Origin: Sphaerulina vaccinii
Taxonomy: Eukaryota; Ascomycota; Dothideomycetes; Mycosphaerellales; Mycosphaerellaceae
Direction: 5' to 3'
Assembly: GCA_022570795.1 (NCBI GenBank)
Contig: JAKUDP010000008.1
Span: 496,001 to 560,000 of the forward strand
Length of the DNA: 64,000 nucleotides
The notes under the pieces were generated by a model that was not told where the DNA came from, did no database searches, and saw nothing but the letters and a program-made list of their open reading frames with translations. Positions 9,865 to 20,258 of this stretch are shown in pieces (positions within the stretch are counted from its first letter, which is position 1; each line of letters begins with the position of its first letter). Position numbers and translations under genes: made by a program.

Positions 9865-10433
9865 TGTATGCTTGGTTTGACCTGTGCTGACCTTTGTTAC
9901 CGCGAGCGAAGTTGCATGGGTATGACCAGCTCTGAACTCTCATGCCAACATGAAGCTGGCGACAAGACTGCCTCCGAAGGCATACGCGGCAACTGTCATG
10001 AAGCGATCCCGACATGTCGTATCTCCACTCTAGGAGTCCAGAGAATGGAGGTCGTCTGGTGCAGCTGGATGATGGAAATTGAAAAAGATGATATTTTGAG
10101 AATCCAGCTAATTCCACGATTTTCGCATTGTACAGCAATCCAGCAACGAAATGGACTCAAACTTTCCTGACTATCTTCAACCATGAACACGCGCTAGCAC
10201 ATCGCTTTTCGAGTTGTTCGAACTCGTCGTCGGTGAGCCCGAGCCCAAAGTCCATATCGACGCAACCCTAATACGCTTCCCAATATCGACACCCCGATCG
10301 CCACTATATGTTGCACAACTAACCCGATTGTCAGGGCCAACATTTCTTACAATGCGATGGTTCTGCTGATGATGCCTCACACTATACCTAGCAGCATGGG
10401 AGTCGAAAATCTCACCTGACGAATAACAACGGC

Positions 10434-10544
10434 GCTGCGCTAGTCCATGTTTGTCTTGGCACATAAGTGTACAATAAGTCCACATAATCTACGCTAGTTC
10501 ATGTCTGTCTTGGCATATAAGTCAATATAAGTCTAGGGTTAGGG
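10434..10544. repeat. 54-bp tandem duplication ending in a telomere-like repeat
   Basis: Two adjacent diverged units, about 10434-10488 and 10489-10533, share ct(g/a)cgctagt(c/t)catgt(t/c)tgtcttggca(c/t)ataagt. The second unit runs directly into TAGGGTTAGGG at 10534-10544, nearly two copies of the TTAGGG repeat used at telomeres of filamentous fungi. Confidence 0.6.
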
Positions 10545-10996
10545 TATCACCGCCTCTGAGTCAGCGCCAAGACCATCACGAACCACACTTTCGACAATTG
10601 GTATAAGTCACGCAACAATCGTATAGACTTGCCCGTGGGCGGACACACTTATCAGAATGTGTAGAGCCTGAGCATATCATGTATGCCGCACGCTAGGTAC
10701 GTGTTGAGCCATGGTTACGGACTGGCTTGAACTGATCCACATCTCCACACTCCTGACCCACCGCATGAGATTGGACATTCATATTTTTTGTGAATTTCTG
10801 CTTATTCATCAATCACCCAAGTGGTTCACTTCGGGGATGTGGTTGTGAGATCTGAGTCTTAATCAAAGACCGTTGAAACATTCACTAACAACCATCACAG
10901 TAGTGGTATAATGTACGATGACATCCATCACGCTTCGACTTATCATCCACTAATACGACATCAATAGACTTCTTTAGCACTGCCATGCAGCTTCTT

Positions 10997-11093
10997 CTAG
11001 AAGTGGTCCAGGGGTAAGCATTGCTCATCCGCATGCTCAATCGATCAGTTTCTAACATCTCCCAGTTCGATTCCCTGCATCTCCAATCTTTTT
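10997..11093 (+). ncRNA. tRNA-like remnant with Pol III box pair
   Basis: TGGTCCAGGGG at 11004-11014 fits the Pol III A-box consensus TRGYNNARNNG. AGTTCGATTCC at 11064-11074 fits the B-box except for the first base. A run of five T at 11089-11093 follows. The region before the A-box resembles the D-arm side of tRNA-Gly. The acceptor and T stems do not pair well, so I read it as a tRNA pseudogene or tRNA-derived element. Confidence 0.3.
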
Positions 11094-11579
11094 GCCTTTC
11101 TTTGGCGCGTCACAGGTATGCCATGCGTGTGGAAGTACAGACCTTTTGCTTGCATCTGGTATGCTACACCGTGTGTAGGACGAGTCGTTGTGTCAGACCA
11201 TCGAAACCCTTCATTTTGGTCAACTTCTGGGGACGAGTAACCACGTGAAAGTCAAGTAATTGCATACTATTGCTGTTGTCCATAACAGCGTGGTAGCGGA
11301 CGTGTTTCAGTTGTGTCAATAGTATTGAACGACTTTTGTCGAGAGATTTTGCTATTGATAGCCCAAGATCGCCGGCTGTGCTTGGTCGCTGCTTCATCAG
11401 TGGCTTAGGCCGATTGCTTTGCACTTGATCAGGAGCAGGGACACAGGATATTGAGATATCATAGCTTGAGAAGCTTGTGCTGCGCACGAGGGTCGGATTT
11501 CAGCGTTCAGGTATAAGCGAACCATGCTTTCCCATATCGTCTCAGCTATCCCGATGTACCTTTCAATGCAGAATGATGC

Positions 11580-12263
11580 TCACTTCATCCTCATCGCCTC
11601 CATGAACTCCTCCTTCCTCTCCTCGCCAATGTCAGCCACGATGTCCTTCATAGCCTCGACTTCAATCACACCAGTACCATGCTTGAACGTCCACTCATCA
11701 TCTGTCTCCAACCTGGACTGAAATGCCTGCCAGTTCTGCGACTTCAACTCGTTCACATGGTCGTGCACATCCTTCGCAGGACCAGAGTAGATCAGCACAC
11801 CAGGATACCCAGGTTTAGTAATGCCAGAGACAGATGCAGCTGGATGAAGAGCCAGTTTCCTCTTGTTTGTGTTCAGAAGATGATGTAGCCAGACTATGAT
11901 CGTGGCCTTGGTTTCGTCATTGGCTCTTGTGGAACTGTTCTGCTGTGTCACTTCTTCTGATACGGTTGTGCTGCATAACTCTGTGAAGTCATTGATGATG
12001 GCATCCAGAATTTCTTCGCCAACCTCGCACTGCTGGACTTGCTGTTTCACTTTGTCTCTGAGGTCTTGCTTGCCCACGCTCGCAGATATTACTTCTGGAA
12101 GTGAGCCGTGCAGGTAGCCATCCGGAAGGCGTAAGTTCAGACTTGCAGACTCGGACGTGTAGGTGAGCTCTCGACCCTTCGATGCGAACGTGACTTGGTT
12201 AGGGTAGATTGACTGAAGGAGCTCGAGTTCGATGCTCAAGCGGTCGTCCTGCTCGGAAGTCAT
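11580..12263 (-). CDS. RWD domain protein (RWDD2-like, RWD + DUF1115)
   Basis: Single-exon gene of 227 residues. Residues about 8-110 form an RWD domain (RLSIELELLQSIYPNQVTF at the start, LRLPDGYLHGSLPEV in the middle). The C-terminal half carries IIVWLHHLLNTNKRKLAL and KPGYPGVLIYSGPAKDVHDHVNELKSQ.WQAFQ, typical of the DUF1115 region of RWDD2 proteins. The biochemical role of this family is not established; RWD domains generally mediate protein contacts. Start at 12263 is the first ATG and puts RWD at the N-terminus as usual. Expected to be cytosolic. Confidence 0.85.
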   Translation of the reverse strand: MTSEQDDRLSIELELLQSIYPNQVTFASKGRELTYTSESASLNLRLPDGYLHGSLPEVISASVGKQDLRDKVKQQVQQCEVGEEILDAIINDFTELCSTTVSEEVTQQNSSTRANDETKATIIVWLHHLLNTNKRKLALHPAASVSGITKPGYPGVLIYSGPAKDVHDHVNELKSQNWQAFQSRLETDDEWTFKHGTGVIEVEAMKDIVADIGEERKEEFMEAMRMK

Positions 12264-12444
12264 TGGTCGTCATGTCACTTATCCGGAGACCTGGTCGTTG
12301 GAGGGTCTTCAATGCAGATCTCGATATTCTCTCGTGCTTGATGTTGCTTTGAACGTTAGACAGCTTGACCACAATGTGAAGTTCTCGATTCGAGCTTCGC
12401 TAGCTACGTCATCAGTTCCATTTCGCAGTTGTGGTGGTGACGGA

Positions 12445-14526
12445 TCATCTTGGTCTTTGCAGTATGGCTCGCCGTTTCTCCTCAGCCTCACGCACGATAT
12501 CTGCACAAAGACCAAGACTGGGAGCAAGGTGCGCCGTGCTCTGCGTCTCGCCCAGCACTTGCGCTATCACATCGTCGATCGGCCGCTCTGGTGGTAGCAT
12601 CGAACTCAATGCCTTCGACAATGTCGCGCCCATCAATAGAAGTATCTGGCTTGTCATCGAGAGGATTGCCTGGAAGAGGAAGGGCAAGTGTCCTCCCTGA
12701 GACGATTCCATGCGATCGAGTTGTCGTATACAAGCTTCCAAGCACTTCTCGCATGCTGCTTTCACGCCAGGCTCGTTGATCAGACTCTCATCTCCAAGCA
12801 CTGCCTGGACATATGGCCGGAATATGATAGTCCGGCAGGCGAAGTACCTGACTCTCAACACTGTCTGCACGTTTCCTTGAGTCGGGACCCTTTCCCGAGA
12901 GAAGCGCACGGAGGCTGGAAGACCCTCATACCATTGTTCGAGCTGAAACTCCAGCTCAGCAACGACTGGTTCGAGAGAGGCGATCGAGTTGTGCTTCTGG
13001 CTGTAAATCATGTGCGATACGCGGTTCAAAAGGCGGCGCATGGCGATTTCGGCGAGGAAATACCAAATATCATCATTCCCTGGTATGTCGTTTGATCCAA
13101 CCATAGCTGCATCGTAAGGAAAGCTTCGAGGTAATCGCATGCTCTCTTCCAGTTGCACAATGCCACTATGCGTCAAGTCTAGCTCAGCTAGCAGGTCCGA
13201 TTCGATCATAACGATGTTCCAGTAGACGCGTTCGCTTAGTTCTCTGACTTGTGGTGGTATAGCAGCTGGGTGCTGGAGCAGTAGCTGGAGCTTCGTTGAC
13301 GCACTGCAGAGAAGGTTCCATGCCTCGAGTGGTCTAACGAGATAGCTATGGGTAGCAGATCAGCATAATGTCTCGAGGATCACAAACTGATTCGACTATA
13401 TCTATTCTGAGCCCAGCACAACAATGATGCGTGTGCTCAGCAAGACACAGGGAGACCATAGTGCTTCGTACTATCACTTCACTTACATCAGATAGGCAGC
13501 AGCCAAAACATGACACTGAGCACTTTGAACATCGTTGCGCAGCATAAGCATTGGCATAAGCAGCCACGCCGCATTGAAGTAGTCTCTTCCAGGGACCGGT
13601 TGACCATGCGGGATGTTAGAGATGCTGTGGCCAGATTGCGAAGCTTGACCCAGAGCTAGGACAAGGAGCACAATATATGTTTCTACTCCATATCGAAAAT
13701 GAACAGTAGCTGCCTGTCGGCATATCGTCGCGAAGGTGTATGGATTGACCACAGCATACCATACATTAACCTTGTCGAAGAAGGATCGAATGTATAATGC
13801 TGGGTTGCCATCCCTGGGCTCCAGATTCAGGTCGAGGGAGGTAGGCGGCTGCAGATCGAGATCAGGTCGAACAAGCTCCAACTGCATCAGTGTCTGCTGG
13901 TCGCACTGCCTGGAGACAAGATCGCAAATGACGGGCCACTGTAGTAAGTGTAAAGCTGGTGTAGTGTGCGCCTTGGGCATAGTCGAGATATTGGTAGCAT
14001 GACCCGGATTGCTGACCGTAGCAGAGCCGTGTCCTGCTATAGTCGCACTCATCCGCTTGGACTGCATGTCCTCAGATACAGTGTTGCTCGGTGCTGGAGA
14101 TATGGGCCCAGTCGTCACACTGGGGGTTCCTACAGACCTCAAGATATTCGAATGTAACAAACCTTCGATATGTGCTAACCGTTCTAGTATGAGTCTGTCA
14201 CCAGTATCTAGTTTGACACCCGGCTCACGATAGACGCAATCTGCGCCAAGGTCTGTGCATAGCTTGCACTTTGGTCGAGCCCCATCGCATTTCGATTTCC
14301 TACTCCGGCAGATTTCGCAGGCTATGGTGGCTCGACGTCGAGGATAATCAAGTGGCTCTGATATGAGCCTTTGTGAGGCTTGACTTGGGCTTTCCAGGTG
14401 CGAGAGATTCTCCGATGATGGTCTTGGGCGTTTTAGCGCGGGTCCGCCATCTTGGCTTGGCTGATATGATTGCTCGTGAAGTCTATGCCCTCCTAACATA
14501 GGATCGAGTTGGTGATTCTTGTCCAT
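12445..14526 (-). CDS. Zn2Cys6 fungal transcription factor
   Basis: Two exons, 14526-13487 and 13345-12445, with a 141-nt intron (GTAAGT..CCATAG, phase 2), give 646 residues. The DNA-binding motif near residues 69-99 reads ACEICRSRKSKCDGARPKCKLCTDLGADCVY, with six cysteines spaced CX2CX6CX6CX2CX6C (first stretch: 20 residues, ACEICRSRKSKC then DGARPKC). A short linker and a possible dimerisation helix follow (DRLILERLAHIEGLL). The rest resembles the fungal-specific middle homology region, with ..YFACRTIIFRPYVQAVL and a C-terminal basic tail. Splicing joins ..VLAAAYL to IYLVRPLEAWNLLCSAS.., the expected continuation, which confirms the intron. The target genes cannot be told. Confidence 0.9.
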
Positions 14527-14798
14527 GATAGATCGCGCTGCAAATGTAGTGAGAGGCAGCCATGAAGGTCCTGGTTCAGGAGGCTCGTAAACCTCTCGAG
14601 GCTTCGCGTGAGAATAGTTTGACGCGCCTACGACAGTGCCATGTATATGTCATGATTTTAACCACGACGACGCAGAAGTTGTTGGATGTTTGTGGCCCCC
14701 TTCGGGAAGTCGGGAAAACTCTAAATACCCTGTCAAAAAAGTTCTCGAGGCGTCGCATCTCGTTTCTCTTCTTTTGATCCACCAACACTTTTTCAGCC

Positions 14799-16579
14799 AT
14801 GTCGAAACGTACTAGAGATGAGGCAGATGCCGTAGCCGATGGTGGTGAGGTTGTCAGCAAGAAGCTGAAGAAGGACAAAAAGGAAAAGAAAGAGAAAAAG
14901 TCAAAGTCTAGCGAGGATGTGGCTGTCGCAAGTGGCACTCCAGTCGAGGTGGAAGAGAAGAGTGGATTGTCGAAAGAGGAGCGCAAGGCTCTGAAGCGCG
15001 CGAAGAAAGAGGCTGCGAAAGCTGCCGAAGCGCAAGAAGTCGCAGAACCCGCCGCAGATACCAAGGACGACGACGAGGCCGCAGCGAAAGCCGCAAGGAA
15101 AGCTGCGAGAAAGGCTGAGAAAGCAGCAGCGAAGCTCGCAACCAAGACTCCCAAGTCGCAAGGGAACGCTGAGCAGGCTGAGGTGGGCGCAAAGATTACT
15201 GGAGTGGGGAAGAGCGAAGCAGAGAAGTACTATGCCGAGAAGAAGATTGCCATTGAGGACGCGAAGAAGGAGGATGTTGGCCCTATATTGTCTTTCGACA
15301 GCTTGCCATTCGATGCCGCATCGAAAAAGGCATTCTTCGGCAGCTTCAAGGAGCCTTCTCCAATTCAGGCTGCGACGTGGCCGTATTTGTTCAATGGTAG
15401 AGATGTCATTGGTGTCGCCGAGACTGGATCTGGAAAGACATATGGGTTTGGTGTCCCATGCATCAATCGTCTTACGAAAGAGAAGAAAGTGCAGGTTTGC
15501 ATAGTGAGCCCAACAAGAGAGCTGGCATTGCAGATTCAGGAGCAGATGGTCAAGCTCACGACACCGCGTGGTCTGAAAGCGACATGTGTATACGGCGGTA
15601 CGAACAAGGATGAGCAGCGACAACAACTGAGGGGTGCGCAAATCATAGTCGCCACGCCTGGCAGACTTGTTGATTTCATGAACGATGGCACGATCGACTT
15701 GTCAGGGGTCACTTATATGGTTCTGGACGAAGCAGATCGCATGCTGGACAAGGGTTTCGAGCAGGATATCAGGAACATTCTCAGTGGAACTGCATCAAGC
15801 GAGACAAGACAGACTGTCATGTTCACCGCAACGTGGCCAGACGAAGTGCGCAAGCTTGCCAACGAGTTCTTGAGGGATCCTGTGCGAATCATGATTGGTG
15901 AGAATGCGTCCGGAGAGCTTCGCGCCAACATCAGAATTAAGCAGGATGTCGAGGTCTTAGGCGAACGCGAGAAGCAAGACCGTATGCTTGCAATTCTGAA
16001 GCAATACCAATCTGGCAAAAACAAGAATGATCGTATTCTCGTGTTTTGTCTGTACAAGAAGGAGGCGACACGCGTAGAGGAGACGATACGTCGACGAGGC
16101 TTCCGTGTGGCGGGCATCCATGGTGATCTCAATCAAGCCAAACGTGAAGAAAGTTTGGCAGCATTCAAGAAGGGCGATGTGCCAATCTTGGTGGCAACAG
16201 ATGTTGCTGCTCGTGGTCTTGATATCCCAGCCGTCAAGTTGGTGCTGAACGTCACTTTCCCATTGACAGTGGAAGATTATGTGCACAGAATTGGAAGGTG
16301 AGTGAATGTAGTGATCGTAGACTTTGAACTTGATACTGACATGCTCTTAGAACTGGACGTGCCGGACAGGACGGTCATGCCATTACATTCTTTACCGATG
16401 GCACCGAGAAGCATCTGTCTGGGGGCTTGATCAATGTCTTGAAGGGCGCCAATCAGCCAGTACCTGAAGCCCTGATGGCATTTGGAACAACAGTGAAGAA
16501 GAAGGCCCACGATGCCTATGGCGCTTTTTACAAGGATCCGGCAGACATGAAGAAACCAACCAAGATCAGTTTTGACTGA
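14799..16579 (+). CDS. DBP3: DEAD-box ATP-dependent RNA helicase Dbp3
   Basis: Nucleolar helicase of ribosome biogenesis (pre-rRNA processing in yeast). Exons are 14799-16297 and 16351-16579; the phase-2 intron falls inside motif VI (HRIGR/TGRAG). The product is 575 residues. A lysine- and alanine-rich N-terminal tail of about 160 residues (KKDKKEKKEKKSK) precedes the core. In order come the Q motif region (EPSPIQAATWP), AETGSGKT, PTRELALQ, VATPGRL, DEADRML, TATW, ARGLDIP and HRIGRTGRAG. The TAT form of motif III and the short C-terminus (..DMKKPTKISFD) match Dbp3 rather than Dbp2. The start at 14799 is followed by the basic tail usual for Dbp3. Confidence 0.92.
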
Positions 16580-16679
16580 TAGATTTAGCATGTGTTGACA
16601 AGAATAGACTCGATGCAGAAGAACGAATCCAACGCCATGCTGTACGAACCGATACAGCCCAGCGTACAACGATGCCTTT

Positions 16680-17128
16680 CTACTTCTTGAAGAAAGGGTC
16701 CGAGCAGGTCTTTGCAAGTTGCGCGACATCTGATTCCGCGATTAGCCTCCTCACCACTCTCACGAACTCTTTCATCAGCTTAACGACAACTCACCTCCTT
16801 CCCCATGCATATATGGCTGAATGCAATCCATGCACTCACTCAATGCCGAATAGTTGATGAGCCCACAGGTACACTGTACCCATTGAAAGTCCGAAAAGAC
16901 ATCTCCGCCTGTTGACAAGTCTCAGCAAAGCGACAGAAAGATGCCGACAAGGAGATTCCTACCTGAACTATCGGCGTTACCGCAGATACTCGCTGCGCCG
17001 ACTACATACTGGCAGGCAAGATTAGACCTGCATGGACCGGGGAGATCGTCATCGTTGACTTCTTTGGCGGAGACGAAGAGACTTGAGGTGAGGAAGATGA
17101 GATTGGTTAGCATGGAGGTGTGCATCAT
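16680..17128 (-). CDS. small secreted cysteine-rich protein, three exons (effector-like)
   Basis: Assembled from three exons: 17128-16963, 16908-16795 and 16729-16680. Intron 1 (54 nt) runs GTAGGA..CAACAG; intron 2 (65 nt) runs GTGAGT..ATCAG with a CTAAT branch site. The product is 109 residues. It begins with a signal peptide (MMHTSMLTNLIFLTSSLFVSA, cleavage near residue 21). The mature part of about 88 residues has eight cysteines in the order PCR, ACQ, ICG, QCTC, ECMDC and TCS. Even cysteine count, small size and secretion are the usual marks of fungal apoplastic proteins or effectors; the function is unknown. The 3' splice choice for exon 3 is inferred from phase and branch site. Without it the protein would end ..GELSLS after seven cysteines. 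Confidence 0.7.
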
Positions 17129-17674
17129 TGCGAGCAAGAGTTGTTGTGGTGAAATTAATGATGAGTCGAGTGATGGAGAGGGTGTCCGGGCCTGTATGAT
17201 ATTCTGGGATGCTGGCCTTGCGCTCCTCCTGCAAGGCTGCGTTGTTCGTAAGCGAAAATACGATGTAGTCATCTCATAGAGTTCACTTCACGACACAATC
17301 CATGTTTGCATGGCTTCTAGAATGAGGCTGGAGGGCTCAGGAGTCAGAATGCCTCTGCCGTGAGAAGCATAATGGCATTCCGCCATGGGCTGCTATATGA
17401 AGACGAGCAATTATCGCCGACTGGCACCAGTAAGACTACTGGTGATGGACGTCAGGAATATACATGAAGTTGTTGTTTGCCAGTTGGACACAGACGGCGA
17501 TTCGCATGTCTCAGTTCTCAGGCCATTCGGCAAATGTAGCCAATCATGACTGCCGCGTATGAGCCTGAGACAACTGGTCGCCGATAACAGCGAGGTCAAA
17601 AACGCTCCTCTTCTTTTACGCACGATAGCGACAATCACATCACCTATTATCAACAAATCTATCCAGAAGCCATC
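17129..17674. other. divergent intergenic region
   Basis: The 546 bases between the divergent secreted-protein gene and the 57-aa cysteine-rich gene should contain both promoters. No other gene, repeat or motif was recognised. Confidence 0.5.
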
Positions 17675-17897
17675 ATGTGCAAGCAAGCAGTCTGCGGTAC
17701 CTGTCGTAAGTGCTGCTGCGAACAGAGATGAGTTCTCAACTGACGCCACCAAAGAGAAGTCCACCTGGTGGGGCTGTGGCTCTCACGTTCCAATGGTCAT
17801 GGACTCTATCGCAGAGACCGATCGCTGTACCTGTGAGCCCAAGGTCGAGAAGGAGGGCAAGAAGTACCCTCCAATGGGTAAGCAGCCTGGTGCTTAA
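17675..17897 (+). CDS. conserved 57-aa cysteine/tryptophan-motif protein
   Basis: Two exons, 17675-17705 and 17755-17897, are joined by a 49-nt phase-1 intron (GTAAGT..CAAAG). The product starts MCKQAVCGTCQKSTWWGCG and contains SHVPMVMDSI and RCTCEPKVEKEGKKYPP. Small fungal proteins with the same CKQAVC..TWWGCGSH..CTCEP pattern occur widely in ascomycetes; the role is unknown. Six cysteines and a histidine in about 40 residues could bind metal (inference). There is no signal peptide, so it is probably cytosolic. The short first exon of ten codons is easily missed. Confidence 0.8.
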
Positions 17898-18322
17898 AAA
17901 AGTCCAAGCATCACGACAGTGGGATGACTGTCAGTCAAGGTCCGGCGTTTGGGATGGTGAAGGCTGCTTTCGGATTTGGTGGAGCTTCTTCGAATGACAA
18001 GGACGAACTATGATGGTGATGATGATAACGATGGAGAAGGAGAGATGAAGCTCTGATCAAATATGCAGTTTGGCCATTACGGTGCTGGATTGAACTGCAC
18101 GTGATGTATTGGTAAGACGATACCAATCAATACTTCATATGCTTCCCATCTGGGCCTCTTCATCATGTCGAATCCAACAAGATCAATCCCTCGAACAAGA
18201 AGCTAGACCAAGACATCCAAGTTCGGCCGGTCCGAGGCTCGAGAAGATCCAAATGGTCTCTGCTGCTAAGGGTTATGCTAACGCGGTCAGTCCTCGCATC
18301 GTTCTGCCATCTCTCTGTAGAG
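17898..18322. other. convergent intergenic region
   Basis: These 425 bases lie between the 3' ends of the 57-aa gene (+) and the first LRNxIY gene (-). A GAT/ATC-rich patch at 18010-18040 is simple sequence. Nothing else was seen. Confidence 0.45.
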
Positions 18323-19060
18323 CTATCCTTCATAATGCCATTGGCCTGTACGAACATACTCAAGCTCGCCGATCTTCGTACTCGCGGTGACATCCTCCAA
18401 CACCGAGAAGAGGTCCACGAGGCCATCCTTACCGGTCTCATACATGATCCGGAAAGAGCTCGCTGGAACACCCAACGTCGAAACGCCATACGCCTCTATC
18501 ATCCACTCGTGCACGGTCATGTTGAGGACGCGTTCTTCTCTGGGATTCAGCTTGCCAAGCAACAGCCAGCCGATATCGTCGTGCCAGAATTTCCTCGGTG
18601 GATCATTGAAGTACTCAATTCGAAGCTCCACTCTCTTGATCGTCGCTACGAGTTCAGATTCGACGTGCTTGATCCAGAACTCAAGCACAGCTCGCCCTCG
18701 ACCAACGATTTTGACGCTTTGGGAGTATCTGGAGCATTTGGAGAATAAGTAAGCGCCGTGGATTCTGACATGGAACTTATTGACTTCGTAGAAGATCGGG
18801 ATGCATTCGTTCCGAATTTGCTTATTCGTGAGCATGAGGGCCGGAAATTCCTTATCGTGTCGACTCTTCGGCTTGATCTCGACGCCGTCCTCTTCATATA
18901 ACGCAAAACCGTAGATGAGGTTGCGCAGCTCAGCCGAGAGCGAAAAGAAGCTTGTTCGCACCTTCATTGCATCCTCCGTGTCCTCGTACAATCGCTGCTC
19001 TGCAAGTATCCGGATGTCTTGAGTCCCCGAGCTCTCGGAGGCTATGTTTTGGCTGGTCAT
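18323..19060 (-). CDS. LRNxIY (2EXR/F-box-like) domain protein, copy A
   Basis: Intronless copy of the local LRNxIY family, 245 residues from the ATG at 19060; the frame is open further upstream, so an earlier start is possible. The domain starts FFSLSAELRNLIYGFALY near residue 38 and continues with LMLTNKQIRNECIPIFYEVNKFHV. A second conserved block is NMTVHEWMIEAYGVSTLGVPASSFRIMYE near 190. The N-terminal helical module of the paralogues is reduced to DIRILAEQRL, and the intron that follows it elsewhere is missing, as if module and intron were deleted together. Domains of this type resemble F-box or 2EXR folds and may bind partner proteins; no function is shown. Confidence 0.72.
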   Translation of the reverse strand: MTSQNIASESSGTQDIRILAEQRLYEDTEDAMKVRTSFFSLSAELRNLIYGFALYEEDGVEIKPKSRHDKEFPALMLTNKQIRNECIPIFYEVNKFHVRIHGAYLFSKCSRYSQSVKIVGRGRAVLEFWIKHVESELVATIKRVELRIEYFNDPPRKFWHDDIGWLLLGKLNPREERVLNMTVHEWMIEAYGVSTLGVPASSFRIMYETGKDGLVDLFSVLEDVTASTKIGELEYVRTGQWHYEG

Positions 19061-19427
19061 GCTGATCTGGATACGTGTTCTGTGAGGTACAGACTTCGAG
19101 AAGAATACAAGACTACGAATGTGCATACGCTGATATGCTATCTCAACTTCACTTCTTCGACATGCGAAACACCGCGTCGTGTTTGTCTGATGTTTCACAT
19201 CGAGAAAACAGGCAGCAGTCAGACCACGCTCGAAGAGTCTAAAGTTTACGCAAAGGCGGCTGTATCCAAGCTTGTCACTCCTTCCTTTCGTGGTTGTGAA
19301 ACACGCTAGGTCAACTTCACTTGCTCATATTGAGTTTCCCATTCATTCACTCGACAGATCTTCTCCCACAAGCTCAAACTTCCGCGCACTTCCACGACAA
19401 TCACATTCGAGATCGACACAGGTAAAC

Positions 19428-20258
19428 ATGGCTCATATCTATGAAGCAAAGAAGACAGCTCAACGCATTCGCGCCAATGCCGCGGATGTGCTGAGGAGTC
19501 AATATCTGTTTCTGCCAGATGCAAGCCTTCAAGCCATTCTCGACGACACAGCAGCTCGAATCAGCCAAGCCATCATTGATCTGTGAGTTTATGCCATCTC
19601 TTCTATCTCTGAAACAAGGTGAGCACGACGCCGCCGAGGGTACGGAGAGGGTAGTATCGGCAGAAATAGGCGGAAGCAGAGATACGACCCAAATCTCACA
19701 TCTCGCAAGCGCTAATAGGTTTGAAACAAAGAGCCGGAGATCAAAGCAGCAAAGTCACGCATCAGCTTCCTAACATTCCCGCTCGAGCTGCGCGAGAGAA
19801 TCTACGACCTTGCCTTAGTCTCGACCACACCACTCCACATCGACAGACCTCAACAATGCCCGCCCTTGTTCTTGATCAACAAGGAAACCAGCCCAGAAGC
19901 CATCCATCCTATCACTTGGATCGAACATTCGATCGGCATCGAGAAAGTCAAACTGGTCAAGAGCCTCAAGATCAAGGTCTTAATTGATCGACGTATGGTA
20001 GAGCGGACTCCGATACAGCTCATGATTCGAGCACGTGAGTTGTTCGCGGGCAAATACAAGCAATTCCAATCGATGATGCCACATGGCAAGCTTCTGGATT
20101 TCCTGGAAAGTCATGGTCTGGCGCGGGAGGCTGTCAAGATGGTGCATCGAGAGCGAGTAACAGCAGATGGCGAATATACCGAAGTCGACTTGCTTGCGTT
20201 GGAGGATACTGCGGTTCAACTCAAGATGGCTAGCCTTGGGGTTATACAGTCTCTCTGA
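19428..20258 (+). pseudogene. LRNxIY family copy B, frameshifted and internally deleted
   Basis: Exon 1 (19428-19582) encodes the intact helical module (AQRIRANAADVLR..DASLQAILDDTAARISQAIIDL) and ends in phase 2 before GTGAGT, as in the paralogues. The acceptor that fits (AG at 19717-19718) leads into a frame that stops after 18 codons. The domain AAKSRISFLTFPLELRERIYDLALV is in another frame, so one base is missing or two are extra near 19725-19745. The domain also lacks about 40 residues between LFLINKETSPEAI and WIEHSIGIEKVKLVKSL, where copies C and F have the FY.GN.F block. The 3' end (LEDTAVQLKMASLGVIQSL) is diverged. Probably not functional. Confidence 0.65.

Larger units (their letters stand above)
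9426..11579. other. 2.15-kb gene-poor stretch
   Basis: No protein gene is supported. It holds an imperfect inverted repeat (9710-9864), a 54-bp tandem duplication followed by a telomere-like TAGGGTTAGGG (10434-10544) and a pair of Pol III-like internal promoter boxes with a T5 run (10997-11093). Composition is AT-richer near 10760-10980. The remaining sequence shows nothing I can name. Confidence 0.5.

Noticed and set aside
9437..9880. A 147-codon plus-strand frame as a gene
   Set aside because: It starts at a non-ATG codon, covers the inverted repeat and has no protein-like features.
14576..15641. Minus-strand frames opposite DBP3, one of 246 codons
   Set aside because: Antisense of the lysine/alanine-rich tail and helicase core; no independent evidence.
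18275..18752. Plus-strand frames opposite LRNxIY copy A
   Set aside because: Copy A matches its paralogues on the minus strand; the plus-strand peptides match nothing in the family.
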